Origin: Phytomonospora endophytica
GTDB taxonomy: Bacteria > Actinomycetota > Actinomycetes > Mycobacteriales > Micromonosporaceae
Length of the DNA: 64,000 nt
Direction: 5' to 3'
Assembly: GCF_014202425.1 (NCBI RefSeq)
Contig: NZ_JACHGT010000012.1
Span: 182,100 to 246,099 of the forward strand
Part shown: one piece after another, positions 43,000 to 52,000 of the stretch
How the letters are laid out: each line of letters begins with the position of its first letter
How positions within the stretch are numbered: position 1 is the first letter of the stretch
Translations under genes and position numbers: made by a program
The notes under the pieces: generated by a model
The model's input: only the letters and a program-made list of their open reading frames with translations
Told to the model about the DNA's origin: nothing
Databases searched by the model: none

Positions 43000-44567
43000 C
43001 CGGCGTCGAGCACCGCCATCGCCGCGTTGTGTCCGGGCACGCCCGACACGCCACCGCCTCGCCGCGCACCGGCGCCGCACAGGAAGACGTTGGGGTGCGC
43101 GGTCTCCACGCCCCACCGGCCCAGTTCCTCGTCGTTCTCGGCGAAAGGCCAGCTCAGCGGCCGGTGGAAGATGTTGCCGCCGGGCAGCCGCAGCTCCCGT
43201 TCCAGGTCCACTGTGGAGTGCGCCTCGACGCAGGCGGTGCCGTCGGGCGCCTCGTGGAGGCAGTCCTCGATCGGTTCGGCCAACACGGAGTTCAGCGAGC
43301 GCAGGGTCGCGGCCAGCGCGGCCTCCTTGGCCGACTCGCCTCCGGCGGCGAAGATCCGGTGCGGCATGTGCAGACCGAACAGGGTGAGGGTGTGCGCGCC
43401 CGACTCGCGTAGCTCCGGTCCGAGGATGCTCGGATCGGACAGGGAGTGGCAGTAGATCTCGCACGGCGGCAGTGCGGGGATCCGCCCGTCGGCGGCCTCG
43501 CGGTAGGCGGTGGCGAGCTGCGCGTAGGTCTCGTTGACGTGGAAGGTCCCGGCGAAGGCGTCTTCGGGCCGGACCGCGGAGTCGCGCAGCCTGGGCAGTC
43601 GGCGCAGGAGCATGTTGACCTTCAGCTGGGCACCGGCGCCGTCCGAAGTGGACGGTGGGGTGCCGAGCAGCCGGGCCAGTTCGGCCGGCGCGGCGTTGAC
43701 GAGCACCTTCCCGGCGTCCACCGTGTACTCGGCACCGCCGGAGACGAAGCGCACCAGGGCATGCGAGCCGTCGGTCTCGATGGCGGTGACCTCGGCGCCG
43801 TCGAGGATCTCGGCGCCGAACTCGCGGGCGCGGTCGGCGAGCTGCCCGGTCACGGCGCCCATGCCGCCGACGGGCACGTCCCAGGCGCCGGTACCTCGGC
43901 CGATGACGTGGTAGAGGAAGCAGCGGTTCTGGTCCAGCCCCGGCGAGTCGGCCTCGGCGAAGGTGCCGATGAGGCCGTCGGTGAGGACGACGCCGCGCAC
44001 GAGGTCGTCGGCGATGTGGGCCTCGATCGCCTCCGACAGCGGCCGTTCGAAGACGGCGTCCCAGGCGGCGTCGTCGTCGACGATCTCGCGCAGTCCGGCG
44101 CGGCCGCGCAGCGGTTCGGTGAGGGTCGGGAAGACCGTCCGCGCGAGCGTGGAGGCCTTGTCGTAGAAGGCTTCCCAGCCTTTGAAGGCATCCGGGTCGC
44201 CGGTCACGCGGGCCATGTTCGCCGCCGTCGCGGCGGGATCGCCGGTGTCGACGAGCAGGCCGAGGTCGCCGCCCGGAACCGGTGTGTAGGACGAGATCCG
44301 GCGGCGGTGGAGGCGCAGGTCGATGCCGAGGTCGGCGGCGATCGCGTCGGGGAAGAGGCTGACGAGATAGGAGTACTTCGACAGCCGCGCGTCGACCCCC
44401 GCGAAGACGCGGGCCGACACCGCCGCGCCGCCGGTCGCCGCACGGCGCTCCAGCACCGCGACACTGCGGCCGGCACGGGCCAGGTAGGCGGCGGCGACGA
44501 GGCCGTTGTGGCCGCCGCCGACGATGATCGCGTCGAAGCGCGGGGAGCTCAACGGCGTCGAGGTCAT
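42996..44567 (-). CDS. FAD-dependent oxidoreductase, phytoene-desaturase/PYROXD2-like
   Basis: 523 residues. N-terminal FAD fold DAIIVGGGHNGLVAAAYLAR, the conserved RAATGGAAVS segment, GGMGAVTGQLADRAREFGAE in the middle and the C-terminal VFLCGAGARRGGGVSGVPGH that closes the FAD site. The closest pattern is the bacterial PYROXD2-like branch of the amine-oxidase/desaturase family; substrates are mostly unknown. One CebR-type operator lies 48 bp upstream of the start, so it may share cellulose-linked control with the divergent cellulase. Confidence 0.88.
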   Translation of the reverse strand: MTSTPLSSPRFDAIIVGGGHNGLVAAAYLARAGRSVAVLERRAATGGAAVSARVFAGVDARLSKYSYLVSLFPDAIAADLGIDLRLHRRRISSYTPVPGGDLGLLVDTGDPAATAANMARVTGDPDAFKGWEAFYDKASTLARTVFPTLTEPLRGRAGLREIVDDDAAWDAVFERPLSEAIEAHIADDLVRGVVLTDGLIGTFAEADSPGLDQNRCFLYHVIGRGTGAWDVPVGGMGAVTGQLADRAREFGAEILDGAEVTAIETDGSHALVRFVSGGAEYTVDAGKVLVNAAPAELARLLGTPPSTSDGAGAQLKVNMLLRRLPRLRDSAVRPEDAFAGTFHVNETYAQLATAYREAADGRIPALPPCEIYCHSLSDPSILGPELRESGAHTLTLFGLHMPHRIFAAGGESAKEAALAATLRSLNSVLAEPIEDCLHEAPDGTACVEAHSTVDLERELRLPGGNIFHRPLSWPFAENDEELGRWGVETAHPNVFLCGAGARRGGGVSGVPGHNAAMAVLDAG

Positions 44568-44614
44568 GGCGACACCCTAGGCGAGAAACGGCTCTTTCGG
44601 ACCGGTACAAAATG

Positions 44615-44628
44615 TGGGAGCGCTCCCA
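44615..44628. promoter_or_regulatory. CebR-type operator 1
   Basis: TGGGAGCGCTCCCA, a perfect 14-bp palindrome identical to the known CebR operator consensus of actinobacteria. It is 48 bp upstream of the minus-strand oxidoreductase and 160 bp upstream of the cellulase. Confidence 0.88.
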
Positions 44629-44692
44629 TCGTGAGCGGCGACAACACTCCGCACAGGAAGGACACCCAGCGGATCCGGATGGAAACCACCTG

Positions 44693-44720
44693 TTGACATC
44701 CGCGAAACCTCTGCCACACT
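44693..44720 (+). promoter_or_regulatory. Probable promoter of the cellulase gene
   Basis: TTGACA (44693-44698) and CACACT (44715-44720) with 16 bp between. The -10 is weak. CebR-type operator 2 begins 7 bp downstream, where a bound repressor would block initiation. Confidence 0.5.
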
Positions 44721-44726
44721 GATCGG

Positions 44727-44740
44727 TGGGAGCGCTCCCA
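44727..44740. promoter_or_regulatory. CebR-type operator 2
   Basis: TGGGAGCGCTCCCA again, 47 bp upstream of the cellulase ATG and just downstream of its probable promoter. In streptomycetes cellobiose releases CebR from this sequence. Confidence 0.9.
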
Positions 44741-44787
44741 CATAGCCCGCACCGTGGGCCGCACCGGCCCGACCCTAAGGAACCGGC

Positions 44788-46758
44788 ATGTTAAGAAAGC
44801 TCTTAGCGCACCGTCCATTTCGCCGCCTCCTCCCACGCACCGCCCTTGCCGCGGCCGCGCTCACCGGCTTCGCCAGCGCACTCGTGGTCGCCGCTCCGGC
44901 ACAGGCGGCCGTCGTCTGCTCGGTCACCTACAGCGTCAACGACTGGGGCTCCGGCTTCACCGCCTCGGTCGGCATCACCAACACCGGCGACACCGCCAAC
45001 GGCTGGACCCTCGGCTTCCGCTTCGCCGGCAACCAGACCATCACCAACGGCTGGAACGCGAACTGGTCGCAGTCGGGTCAGGCGGTCACCGCGACCAACC
45101 TCGACTGGAACCGCACCCTCGGCAGCGCCTCGATCGGCTTCAACGCCAACTACTCCGGCGTGAACAACGCGCCCACCGCGTTCACCGTCAACGGCGTCGC
45201 CTGCAACGGCGGTCCCGGCGGCGGCAACAACGCGCCGACGGTGAGCCTCACGCCGCCGCCGTCGAGCACCTACCAGGCTCCGGCGACGATTCCCCTGGCC
45301 GCCAGCGCCGCGGACTCCGACGGCACGGTCTCCGCGGTGGAGTTCCGGTCCAACGGGACGCTCCTGGCCACCGACACCAGCGCGCCCTACTCCTACAGCT
45401 GGACCAACGTTCCCGCGGGCGGTTACTCGCTGACCGCGGTGGCGGTCGACGACGACGGTGCCCGCACCACGTCGACGGCCGTCTCCGTGACGGTGCAGGG
45501 CGTCGGCGGCCCCGGCCGGGTCGACAACCCGTACCTCGGCGCGAAGGTCTACGTGAACCCGGAGTGGTCGGCCAAGGCGGCCGCCGAGCCCAACGGCTCG
45601 AAGATCGCCAACCAGCCGACCGGCGTGTGGCTCGACCGCATCGCGGCCATCCAGGGCACCGACCGCGGCTTCGGCCTCGCCGAGCACCTCGACGCCGCCA
45701 TCGCCCAGAACGCGCAGCTGGTCCAGCTGGTCATCTACAACCTGCCCGGCCGCGACTGCGCCGCCCTCGCCTCCAACGGCGAGCTCGGCCCGACAGAGCT
45801 GCCCAGGTACAAGAGCGAGTACATCGACCCGATCGCGGCGATCCTGGCCCGTCCGGCGTACGCGAACCTGCGGATCGTGACCGTCATCGAGATCGACTCG
45901 CTGCCGAACCTGATCACCAACGTCTCCGGCCGCCCGACGATGACGCCCGAGTGCGACGTCATGAAGGCCAACGGCAACTACGTCAACGGTGTCGGTTACG
46001 CGCTGGCCAAGCTCGGCGCGGTCCCGAACGTCTACAACTACATCGACGCCGGCCACCACGGCTGGATCGGCTGGGACGACAACTTCGCGCCGACGGCGAA
46101 CCTCATGTACACCGCCGCCAACGCCTCGGGCTCCACGGCCGCCAACGTGCACGGCTTCATCGCCAACACCGCCAACTACGGCGTGCTGAAGGAGCAGTAC
46201 TACACGATCAACGACTCCGTCGGCGGTGCCTCGGTGCGCACGTCGAAGTGGATCGACTGGAACCGCTATGTCGACGAACTGACCTTCGCGCAGGCCTTCC
46301 GGCAGCAGCTGGTGACCTCGGGCTTCAACAGCAACATCGGGATGCTCATCGACACCGGCCGTAACGGCTGGGGCGGCGCGCAGCGCCCGACCGGGCCCGG
46401 CCCGCAGACCAATGTGGACACCTACGTCAACGGCGGCCGCTTCGACCGCCGGATCCACCTGGGCAACTGGTGCAACCAGAGCAACGCCGGCATCGGCGAG
46501 CGTCCCACGGCGGCTCCCGCCGCCGGCATCGACGCCTACGTGTGGATCAAGCCGCCGGGCGAGTCCGACGGCTCCAGCGAGGCGATCCCGAACGACGAGG
46601 GCAAGGGCTTCGACCGGATGTGCGACCCGACCTACACGGGCAACCCGAGGAACGGCAACAACATGTCCGGGGCCCTGGGCGGCGCACCGCTGTCCGGGCA
46701 CTGGTTCTCGGCGCAGTTCCGGCAGCTGCTGGCGAACGCCTACCCGCCATTGCCCTGA
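44788..46758 (+). CDS. Secreted cellulase: CBM2 - Ig-like - GH6
   Basis: 656 residues with AAGGA upstream of the ATG. A signal peptide (residues 1-40, RRTALAAAALTGFA-like, ending AQA) is followed by a CBM2 (about 42-145, SVTYSVNDWGSGFTASVGIT, GWTLGFRFAGNQ), an Ig-like domain (about 152-240, APTVSLTPPPSSTYQ) and a GH6 domain. GH6 motifs: VTVIEIDSLPNLITN, YNYIDAGHHGWIGWDDN, GMLIDTGRNGWGG and DAYVWIKPPGESDG. The long loops are typical of the exo-acting cellobiohydrolase branch. Regulated by two CebR-type operators and ended by a strong terminator. The cellobiose transporter and cebR are not in the window. Confidence 0.94.
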   Translation: MLRKLLAHRPFRRLLPRTALAAAALTGFASALVVAAPAQAAVVCSVTYSVNDWGSGFTASVGITNTGDTANGWTLGFRFAGNQTITNGWNANWSQSGQAVTATNLDWNRTLGSASIGFNANYSGVNNAPTAFTVNGVACNGGPGGGNNAPTVSLTPPPSSTYQAPATIPLAASAADSDGTVSAVEFRSNGTLLATDTSAPYSYSWTNVPAGGYSLTAVAVDDDGARTTSTAVSVTVQGVGGPGRVDNPYLGAKVYVNPEWSAKAAAEPNGSKIANQPTGVWLDRIAAIQGTDRGFGLAEHLDAAIAQNAQLVQLVIYNLPGRDCAALASNGELGPTELPRYKSEYIDPIAAILARPAYANLRIVTVIEIDSLPNLITNVSGRPTMTPECDVMKANGNYVNGVGYALAKLGAVPNVYNYIDAGHHGWIGWDDNFAPTANLMYTAANASGSTAANVHGFIANTANYGVLKEQYYTINDSVGGASVRTSKWIDWNRYVDELTFAQAFRQQLVTSGFNSNIGMLIDTGRNGWGGAQRPTGPGPQTNVDTYVNGGRFDRRIHLGNWCNQSNAGIGERPTAAPAAGIDAYVWIKPPGESDGSSEAIPNDEGKGFDRMCDPTYTGNPRNGNNMSGALGGAPLSGHWFSAQFRQLLANAYPPLP

Positions 46759-46803
46759 CCAGATAACGCCGGCCGGTGACAACACCGGCGGCGAGTGAAC
46801 ACA

Positions 46804-46840
46804 GAGACGGCCGCCGGACCGGGGCGGCCGTCTCGGTTTT
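46804..46840 (+). terminator. Rho-independent terminator of the cellulase gene
   Basis: GAGACGGCCGCC (46804-46815) pairs with GGCGGCCGTCTC (46823-46834) around 7 nt, followed by GGTTTTGGTT. Confidence 0.9.
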
Positions 46841-47064
46841 GGTTGGCTCGCTTCGCTCGCGATGCGGCTCGCCCGTTGGGCGGGGTCGGCGGCCACTTCT
46901 CGTCGGTGAAGAACGAGCATCGCTCGCCGCTGTCGATGCCGACACAGCGCGTCACTCACATGTTCGGCCGAGGCGAAGCCTCCGAACCGTCGAGGTGTTC
47001 CCCTCGCCCGACGGGCATCATGACCAAGCCCTGCCCTACCGCCCCTTGCCAGAAGCGAGACTCC

Positions 47065-47724
47065 GTGCCCACTTCCCCGTCGTCGGCTCCGTCCTCCCCC
47101 GGGCGGCGCGTCACGACCGTCCTCTTCGCCGTGCTGCTGGCCATCGTCCTCGTCGCCGGGGTCGGGTTCGCGTTCGCGACCGCGCCCACGCCCCAAAGCG
47201 CCTCTCTTCAGCCCCCGCTCAAGCCGCGGATCGCCCCCGACGCGATCGTGCTCGCCGAGGACTTCTTCCCCGACGAGGTCGAGGTCCGCACGCTCGGCGC
47301 CGATCCCGAAGCGATGCTCGAACGCGACGCCGACTACGACCACGACGACTGCTCCGACGTAGGCGGCGCCACCGCGGAGAAGCTCGTCGACGGGTGCCGG
47401 TACTGGATGGAGGTCGGCTACCTCGACGACGACTGGTTCGTCACCGCCTACATGTTCGCCTACGAGGAACCCGCACGGGCCAAAGAGATCGACGAGGCCT
47501 TCCAGTCCTCCGACATCGACTGGCTCGACCTCGACATGTCGAAGGCCACCAGGCAAGACGGCTGGCACTGGTGGGACACGACCCACGTCGGCCAGTTCGC
47601 CCTGCTCATCTGCGCCGGACCGAGCATTCCCGCGTTCAGCGAAGAGGAACTCCCCGACGAAACCCAATGGGTCATGCGGTCCTTCAAGTCCTGGGCCCTG
47701 AACGAACTCGTCGTCCGAACCTGA
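47065..47724 (+). CDS. Membrane-anchored protein of unknown function
   Basis: 219 residues from GTG 47065 (ATG 47021 also in frame; neither has a strong ribosome site). A short Ser/Pro-rich start is followed by one helix (VTTVLFAVLLAIVLVAGVGF) and an extracytoplasmic acidic domain with three Cys (DHDDCSDVGG, LVDGCRYWMEVG, LLICAGPS) and many Trp/Asp. No family recognised. The 230 bp before it, after the cellulase terminator, shows no other gene. Confidence 0.7.
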   Translation: MPTSPSSAPSSPGRRVTTVLFAVLLAIVLVAGVGFAFATAPTPQSASLQPPLKPRIAPDAIVLAEDFFPDEVEVRTLGADPEAMLERDADYDHDDCSDVGGATAEKLVDGCRYWMEVGYLDDDWFVTAYMFAYEEPARAKEIDEAFQSSDIDWLDLDMSKATRQDGWHWWDTTHVGQFALLICAGPSIPAFSEEELPDETQWVMRSFKSWALNELVVRT

Positions 47725-47779
47725 CGCCCTCATCCCCGAAACTCCCCCGCGCGTCACACCCACCTGTCACGATCGGCCC

Positions 47780-48949
47780 ATGACCGACGCACCAGCACCG
47801 GAGAAGCTGCGCGCCTGGTGGGCACATCGCCAGGGCCTCCTGACCTCCACTCCCGCCGCGCCCGCCGACGTCCTGATCACCGGCGGCTGGTCCCGCTCGG
47901 TCGGCGGTGCCAACCCCTACGTCACCCTCTTCGCCCGGGCCGGCACAACCCGCGAAGCCGCCGACCAGGCCGTCGCCGACCTCTCCGTCTACGAGTTGCC
48001 CTCGGCCCGGGGCTGCACGTACGTCCTCCCCGCCGCCGACTACGGCCTCGGCCTCACTCTGGCCCGCCCGGCCGCGCGGACGGCCGTCAAGGTCCTCACC
48101 CGCCTGGGCGTGCCCGACGGCGAGGTCGAGAAGCTCGGCGGCCAGGTTCTCGACGTCTTCGAGGGCGATGAGGCCCTCACCCCCGCCGAGCTGCGCGACC
48201 GTCTCGGCGACAAGGTCCGCAACCTCGGCGAGGAAGGCCGCAAGAAGGGCGCGGCGACGACGTTGCCCGCCACCCTCGGCGTGCTCCAGGCCGCCGGTGA
48301 GATCCGTCGCGTCCCGGTCAACGGGCGCCTCGACCAGCAGCGCTTCGCCTACACCCGCTGGAACGCCACCGGCACCGTCGCCGACGCGCCGGCCGAGCTG
48401 GCCCGCCGCTACTTCTACTGGACGGGCGGCGCCTCGGTCGCGCACTTCCAGTGGTTCTCCGGGTTCGGTGTCCGCGACGCCAAGGCCGCACTGTCCGAAG
48501 TGGACCTCGTGGGGATTCCCGGCACCGACCTGCTGATGCACTCCGGAGACGTCGAGGAGTTCGACGAGTTCACCGCCCCCGACGAGCCCGCCTACGCGCT
48601 CGTCTGCTGGATCGACTCCCTGTTCCTGCTCCGCCGGGATCTGGCCTCGATCGCCGAACCGGGCGACCTCAAGCGGGCCGCCATCGGCCACACCCAGGGC
48701 GCGCTCTCCGACCTCGCCACCCAGGCCATTGTGGACAGAGGCCGCCTGGTCGGGCTGTGGGAGTACGACCCGGGCGCCGAGGAGATCGTCTGGGTCTCCT
48801 TCACCCGCCCCGACGACGCCCTCCGCGCCGCCGTCGCCCGCACCCAGGACTACGTCCGCGACCAGCTCGGTGACCTGCGCGGATCGAGCATGGACACCGC
48901 CAAGGCGCGCAAACCACGCATCGAGGCGATCAAGGCACTGAAACTCTGA
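47780..48949 (+). CDS. Winged-helix DNA-binding protein, HTH_42 family
   Basis: 389 residues matching the HTH_42/YcaQ-like family by its LRAWWAHRQGLL start, SVYELPSARGCTYVLPAADY block, the winged-helix segment ALTPAELRDRLGDKVRNLG and the C-terminal PDDALRAAVARTQDYVRDQL. Some relatives (AlkZ, YcaQ) are DNA glycosylases that open interstrand crosslinks; their QxQ-type catalytic motif is not clearly seen here, so glycosylase activity is uncertain. Confidence 0.78.
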   Translation: MTDAPAPEKLRAWWAHRQGLLTSTPAAPADVLITGGWSRSVGGANPYVTLFARAGTTREAADQAVADLSVYELPSARGCTYVLPAADYGLGLTLARPAARTAVKVLTRLGVPDGEVEKLGGQVLDVFEGDEALTPAELRDRLGDKVRNLGEEGRKKGAATTLPATLGVLQAAGEIRRVPVNGRLDQQRFAYTRWNATGTVADAPAELARRYFYWTGGASVAHFQWFSGFGVRDAKAALSEVDLVGIPGTDLLMHSGDVEEFDEFTAPDEPAYALVCWIDSLFLLRRDLASIAEPGDLKRAAIGHTQGALSDLATQAIVDRGRLVGLWEYDPGAEEIVWVSFTRPDDALRAAVARTQDYVRDQLGDLRGSSMDTAKARKPRIEAIKALKL

Positions 48950-49014
48950 TCACCGGGCCGTCGGCTCCCCTCGGCAAGGGTTTCTTTTCCCAGAGATCCG
49001 GATAAGGTGCCCGC

Positions 49015-52000
49015 ATGACGGCACGCATCGAGACAGTCGAATCGACCGATTTGTTCGTCGGCACCCGATCGCAGCCCTTGCAGGTGATCCGGGTGACCGT
49101 CGCGCGCGACGGCGGCGCACACGCCCTGACCATCACCGGGCGCGGGATCAGCGGCGGCGCCGAGGTACCGCCGGGCACCGGCGAGACGGTCGTGGAAGTC
49201 GGCTGCGTCTTCGACACCGACGCGCCCGACAACGATGTCTCGGTGACCCTCGCCGACGCCGACGGCACCGAGCTCGCGCGCACCGAAACGGTCGTCGCGC
49301 GCCACGAACCCGGCTGGACGATGCACCTCGTCTCCCACTTCCACTACGACCCGGTGTGGTGGAACACCCAGGCCGCCTACACCAGCCCCTGGGAGTTCCT
49401 GGCCGGCGACGGCTCGACCCGGCCGCTGTGGGCGAACAACGGCTTCGCCCTCGTCGAGGCGCACATGGACCTGGCCCTGCGCGACCCGCTCTACAAGTTC
49501 GTCCTCGCCGAGATCGACTACCTCAAGCCCTTCTTCGACACCCACCCCGAACGGCGCGCCGACCTGGCCCACCTGCTCGGCACCGGGCAGGCCGAACTCC
49601 TCGGCGGCACCTACAACGAGCCCAACACCAACCTGACCGGCCTGGAGACGACGATCCGCAACATCGTCTACGGCGTCGGCTACCAGCGCGGCATCCTCGA
49701 CGGCGATCCCCGGACCGCCTGGCAGCTCGACGTCTTCGGCCACGACCCGCAGTTCCCCGGCCTGCTCGCCGCGGCCGGACTGACCGGCTCGGCCTGGGCG
49801 CGCGGCCCGTTCCACCAGTGGGGGCCGATGCTGAAGAACTACGACGACTCCCCCGGCGACGCCACGGTCATGCAGTTCGACAGCGAGTTCGAGTGGATCT
49901 CGCCCTCCGGCAAGGGCGTGCTGACGCACTACATGCCCAACCACTACGGCGCGGGCTGGCGGATGGACTCGGCGTCCACATTGGAGGACGCCGAGAAGCA
50001 GACCTACGAGCTGTACCAGGGCCTCAAGCCGGTCGCCGCGACCCGCAACATCCTGCTGCCCGTCGGCACCGACTACACCCCGCCCAACAAGTGGGTCACC
50101 GCCATCCAGCGCGACTGGAACGAGCGCTACGTCTGGCCTAACTTCGTGTGCGCGACCCCGCGCGACTTCCTCGACGCCGTGCGGGAAGAGCTCACCGAAC
50201 GCGGTGCCTCGCCCTCACCGCAGTCGCGCGACATGAACCCGGTCTACACCGGCAAGGACGTCTCCTACATCGACACCAAGCAGGCCCAGCGGGCCGCCGA
50301 GGTCGCCGCGCTCGACGCCGAGCGCCTCGCCGTCTTCGCCGGGATCCTCGACGGGCACGGCTATCCGCACGCCGCCCTGGACAAGGTCTGGCGGCAGCTG
50401 GCCTACGGCGCCCACCACGACGCGATCACCGGCTCGGAGTCCGACCAGGTCTACATCGACCTGCTCACCGGCTGGCGCGAGGCCCACGACCTGGCCGCCG
50501 GCGCCCGCGACGCGGCACTGGACGCGCTGGCCGCCCAGATCTCGGCCGAGGGCGTCGTCGTCACCAACACCCTGTCCTTCAAGCGCGACGGGCTCGTCCG
50601 CGTCGCCCTGCCGGAGGGCACCGACACCGCCGGGGTCGTCGACGACGCCGGGAAACCCGTGGCGTCAACGATTTCCGGCGGCGAGGTGGTCTTCCGCGCC
50701 ACCGACGTGCCGTCGCTGGGCTGGCGCACCTACCGCCTGACGCCGGGCGAGGGCGACGGCGGCTGGACCGCCGTCGAGGGCACGTCCATCGAGAACGAGC
50801 ACTGGACGGTCGGCGCCGATCCCGGTCGCGGCGGCGGCCTGTCCACCGTGGTCGACAAGGTCGCCAAGCGGGAACTGTTGCGCGACAACGCACTCGGCAA
50901 CGAACTGCGCGTCTACGAGGAGTACCCGACGCACCCGCAGTTCGGCGAGGGCCCGTGGCACCTGCTCCCGTCCGGGCCGGTGCGCAGCTCGGCGGAGTCG
51001 TCGGCCGAGGTCCGGCGTGAGGAGTCGGCGCTCGGTCAGCGGCTGGTGATCCGCGGTTCCGTGGGCGAGGTCGAGTACGAGCAGACCGTCACCCTCCTCA
51101 ACGGCGCCGAGCGCATCGACTGCCGCACCAGGGTTCTGGACTTCACCGGCGCCGACCGGCTGCTGCGCGTCAAGTTCGCCGCCGACGTCCCCGGCGCCCT
51201 GCCGGTCTCGGAGGTCTCGGCCGGTGCCATCGGCCGCGGCTTCGCGCTGCCCGACGTCGACGTCGCCGAGGCCCCCTGGACCCTGGACAACCCGGCCAAC
51301 AACTGGTTCGGCCTGTCCTCGACCGCCCGCGTCGTGCTCAGCGGTGCCGACGGAATCGCCGAACGCGCCGTCGGTGTCGCCGAGATCGTCACCGCCGAGG
51401 GCATCGACGTGCGCGACCTCGTCGTCGCCCTCGCCCGGATCGGCGTCACCGCGACGACGTCCCGCGCCGACGGCCCCCGCTACGGCTGGCTGCACATCGA
51501 CTCCAACCTCCCCGACTTCCGCATCGTCGTCGGCGGCCCGGACGTCAACCCCGTCGCCGCCGAGATCCTCGACGGCGCCGGAGCCGAGGTCCGCGCGGCC
51601 TACACCGGTGCGCCCGTGTGGATCCCGGCCGACCGACCGCTCACCGAGGTGTGGCGCCCGAACGCCGACCTGCGCGACGTCCGCGCGCTGCCGGCGCTGA
51701 TCGTCGACTCCCCGGAGGGGCTCGTCGACGTCGACCAGGCCCGGATCACCGCCTCCGTCCACGGATCGGTGCCCACGGAGGGCACGCTCGACGACTACAC
51801 CGTCGCGCTGCTCACCTACGGGGTCCCCGGTTTCGCCGTCGACGCGACCGGCGCCCTGCACGCCTCGCTGCTGCGGTCGTGCACCGGCTGGCCCTCGGGC
51901 GTGTGGATCGACCCGCCGCGCCGGACCGCCCCCGACGGCACCGCCTTCCAGCTCCAGCACTGGACCCACGAGTTCGACTACGCGGTCGTCGCGGGCGCCG

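Noticed and set aside
44803-47763. 986-codon minus-strand open frame across the cellulase
   Set aside because: Antisense shadow of the GH6 gene; Val/Gly/Arg/Asp-rich and without domains, while the sense strand has every GH6 motif.
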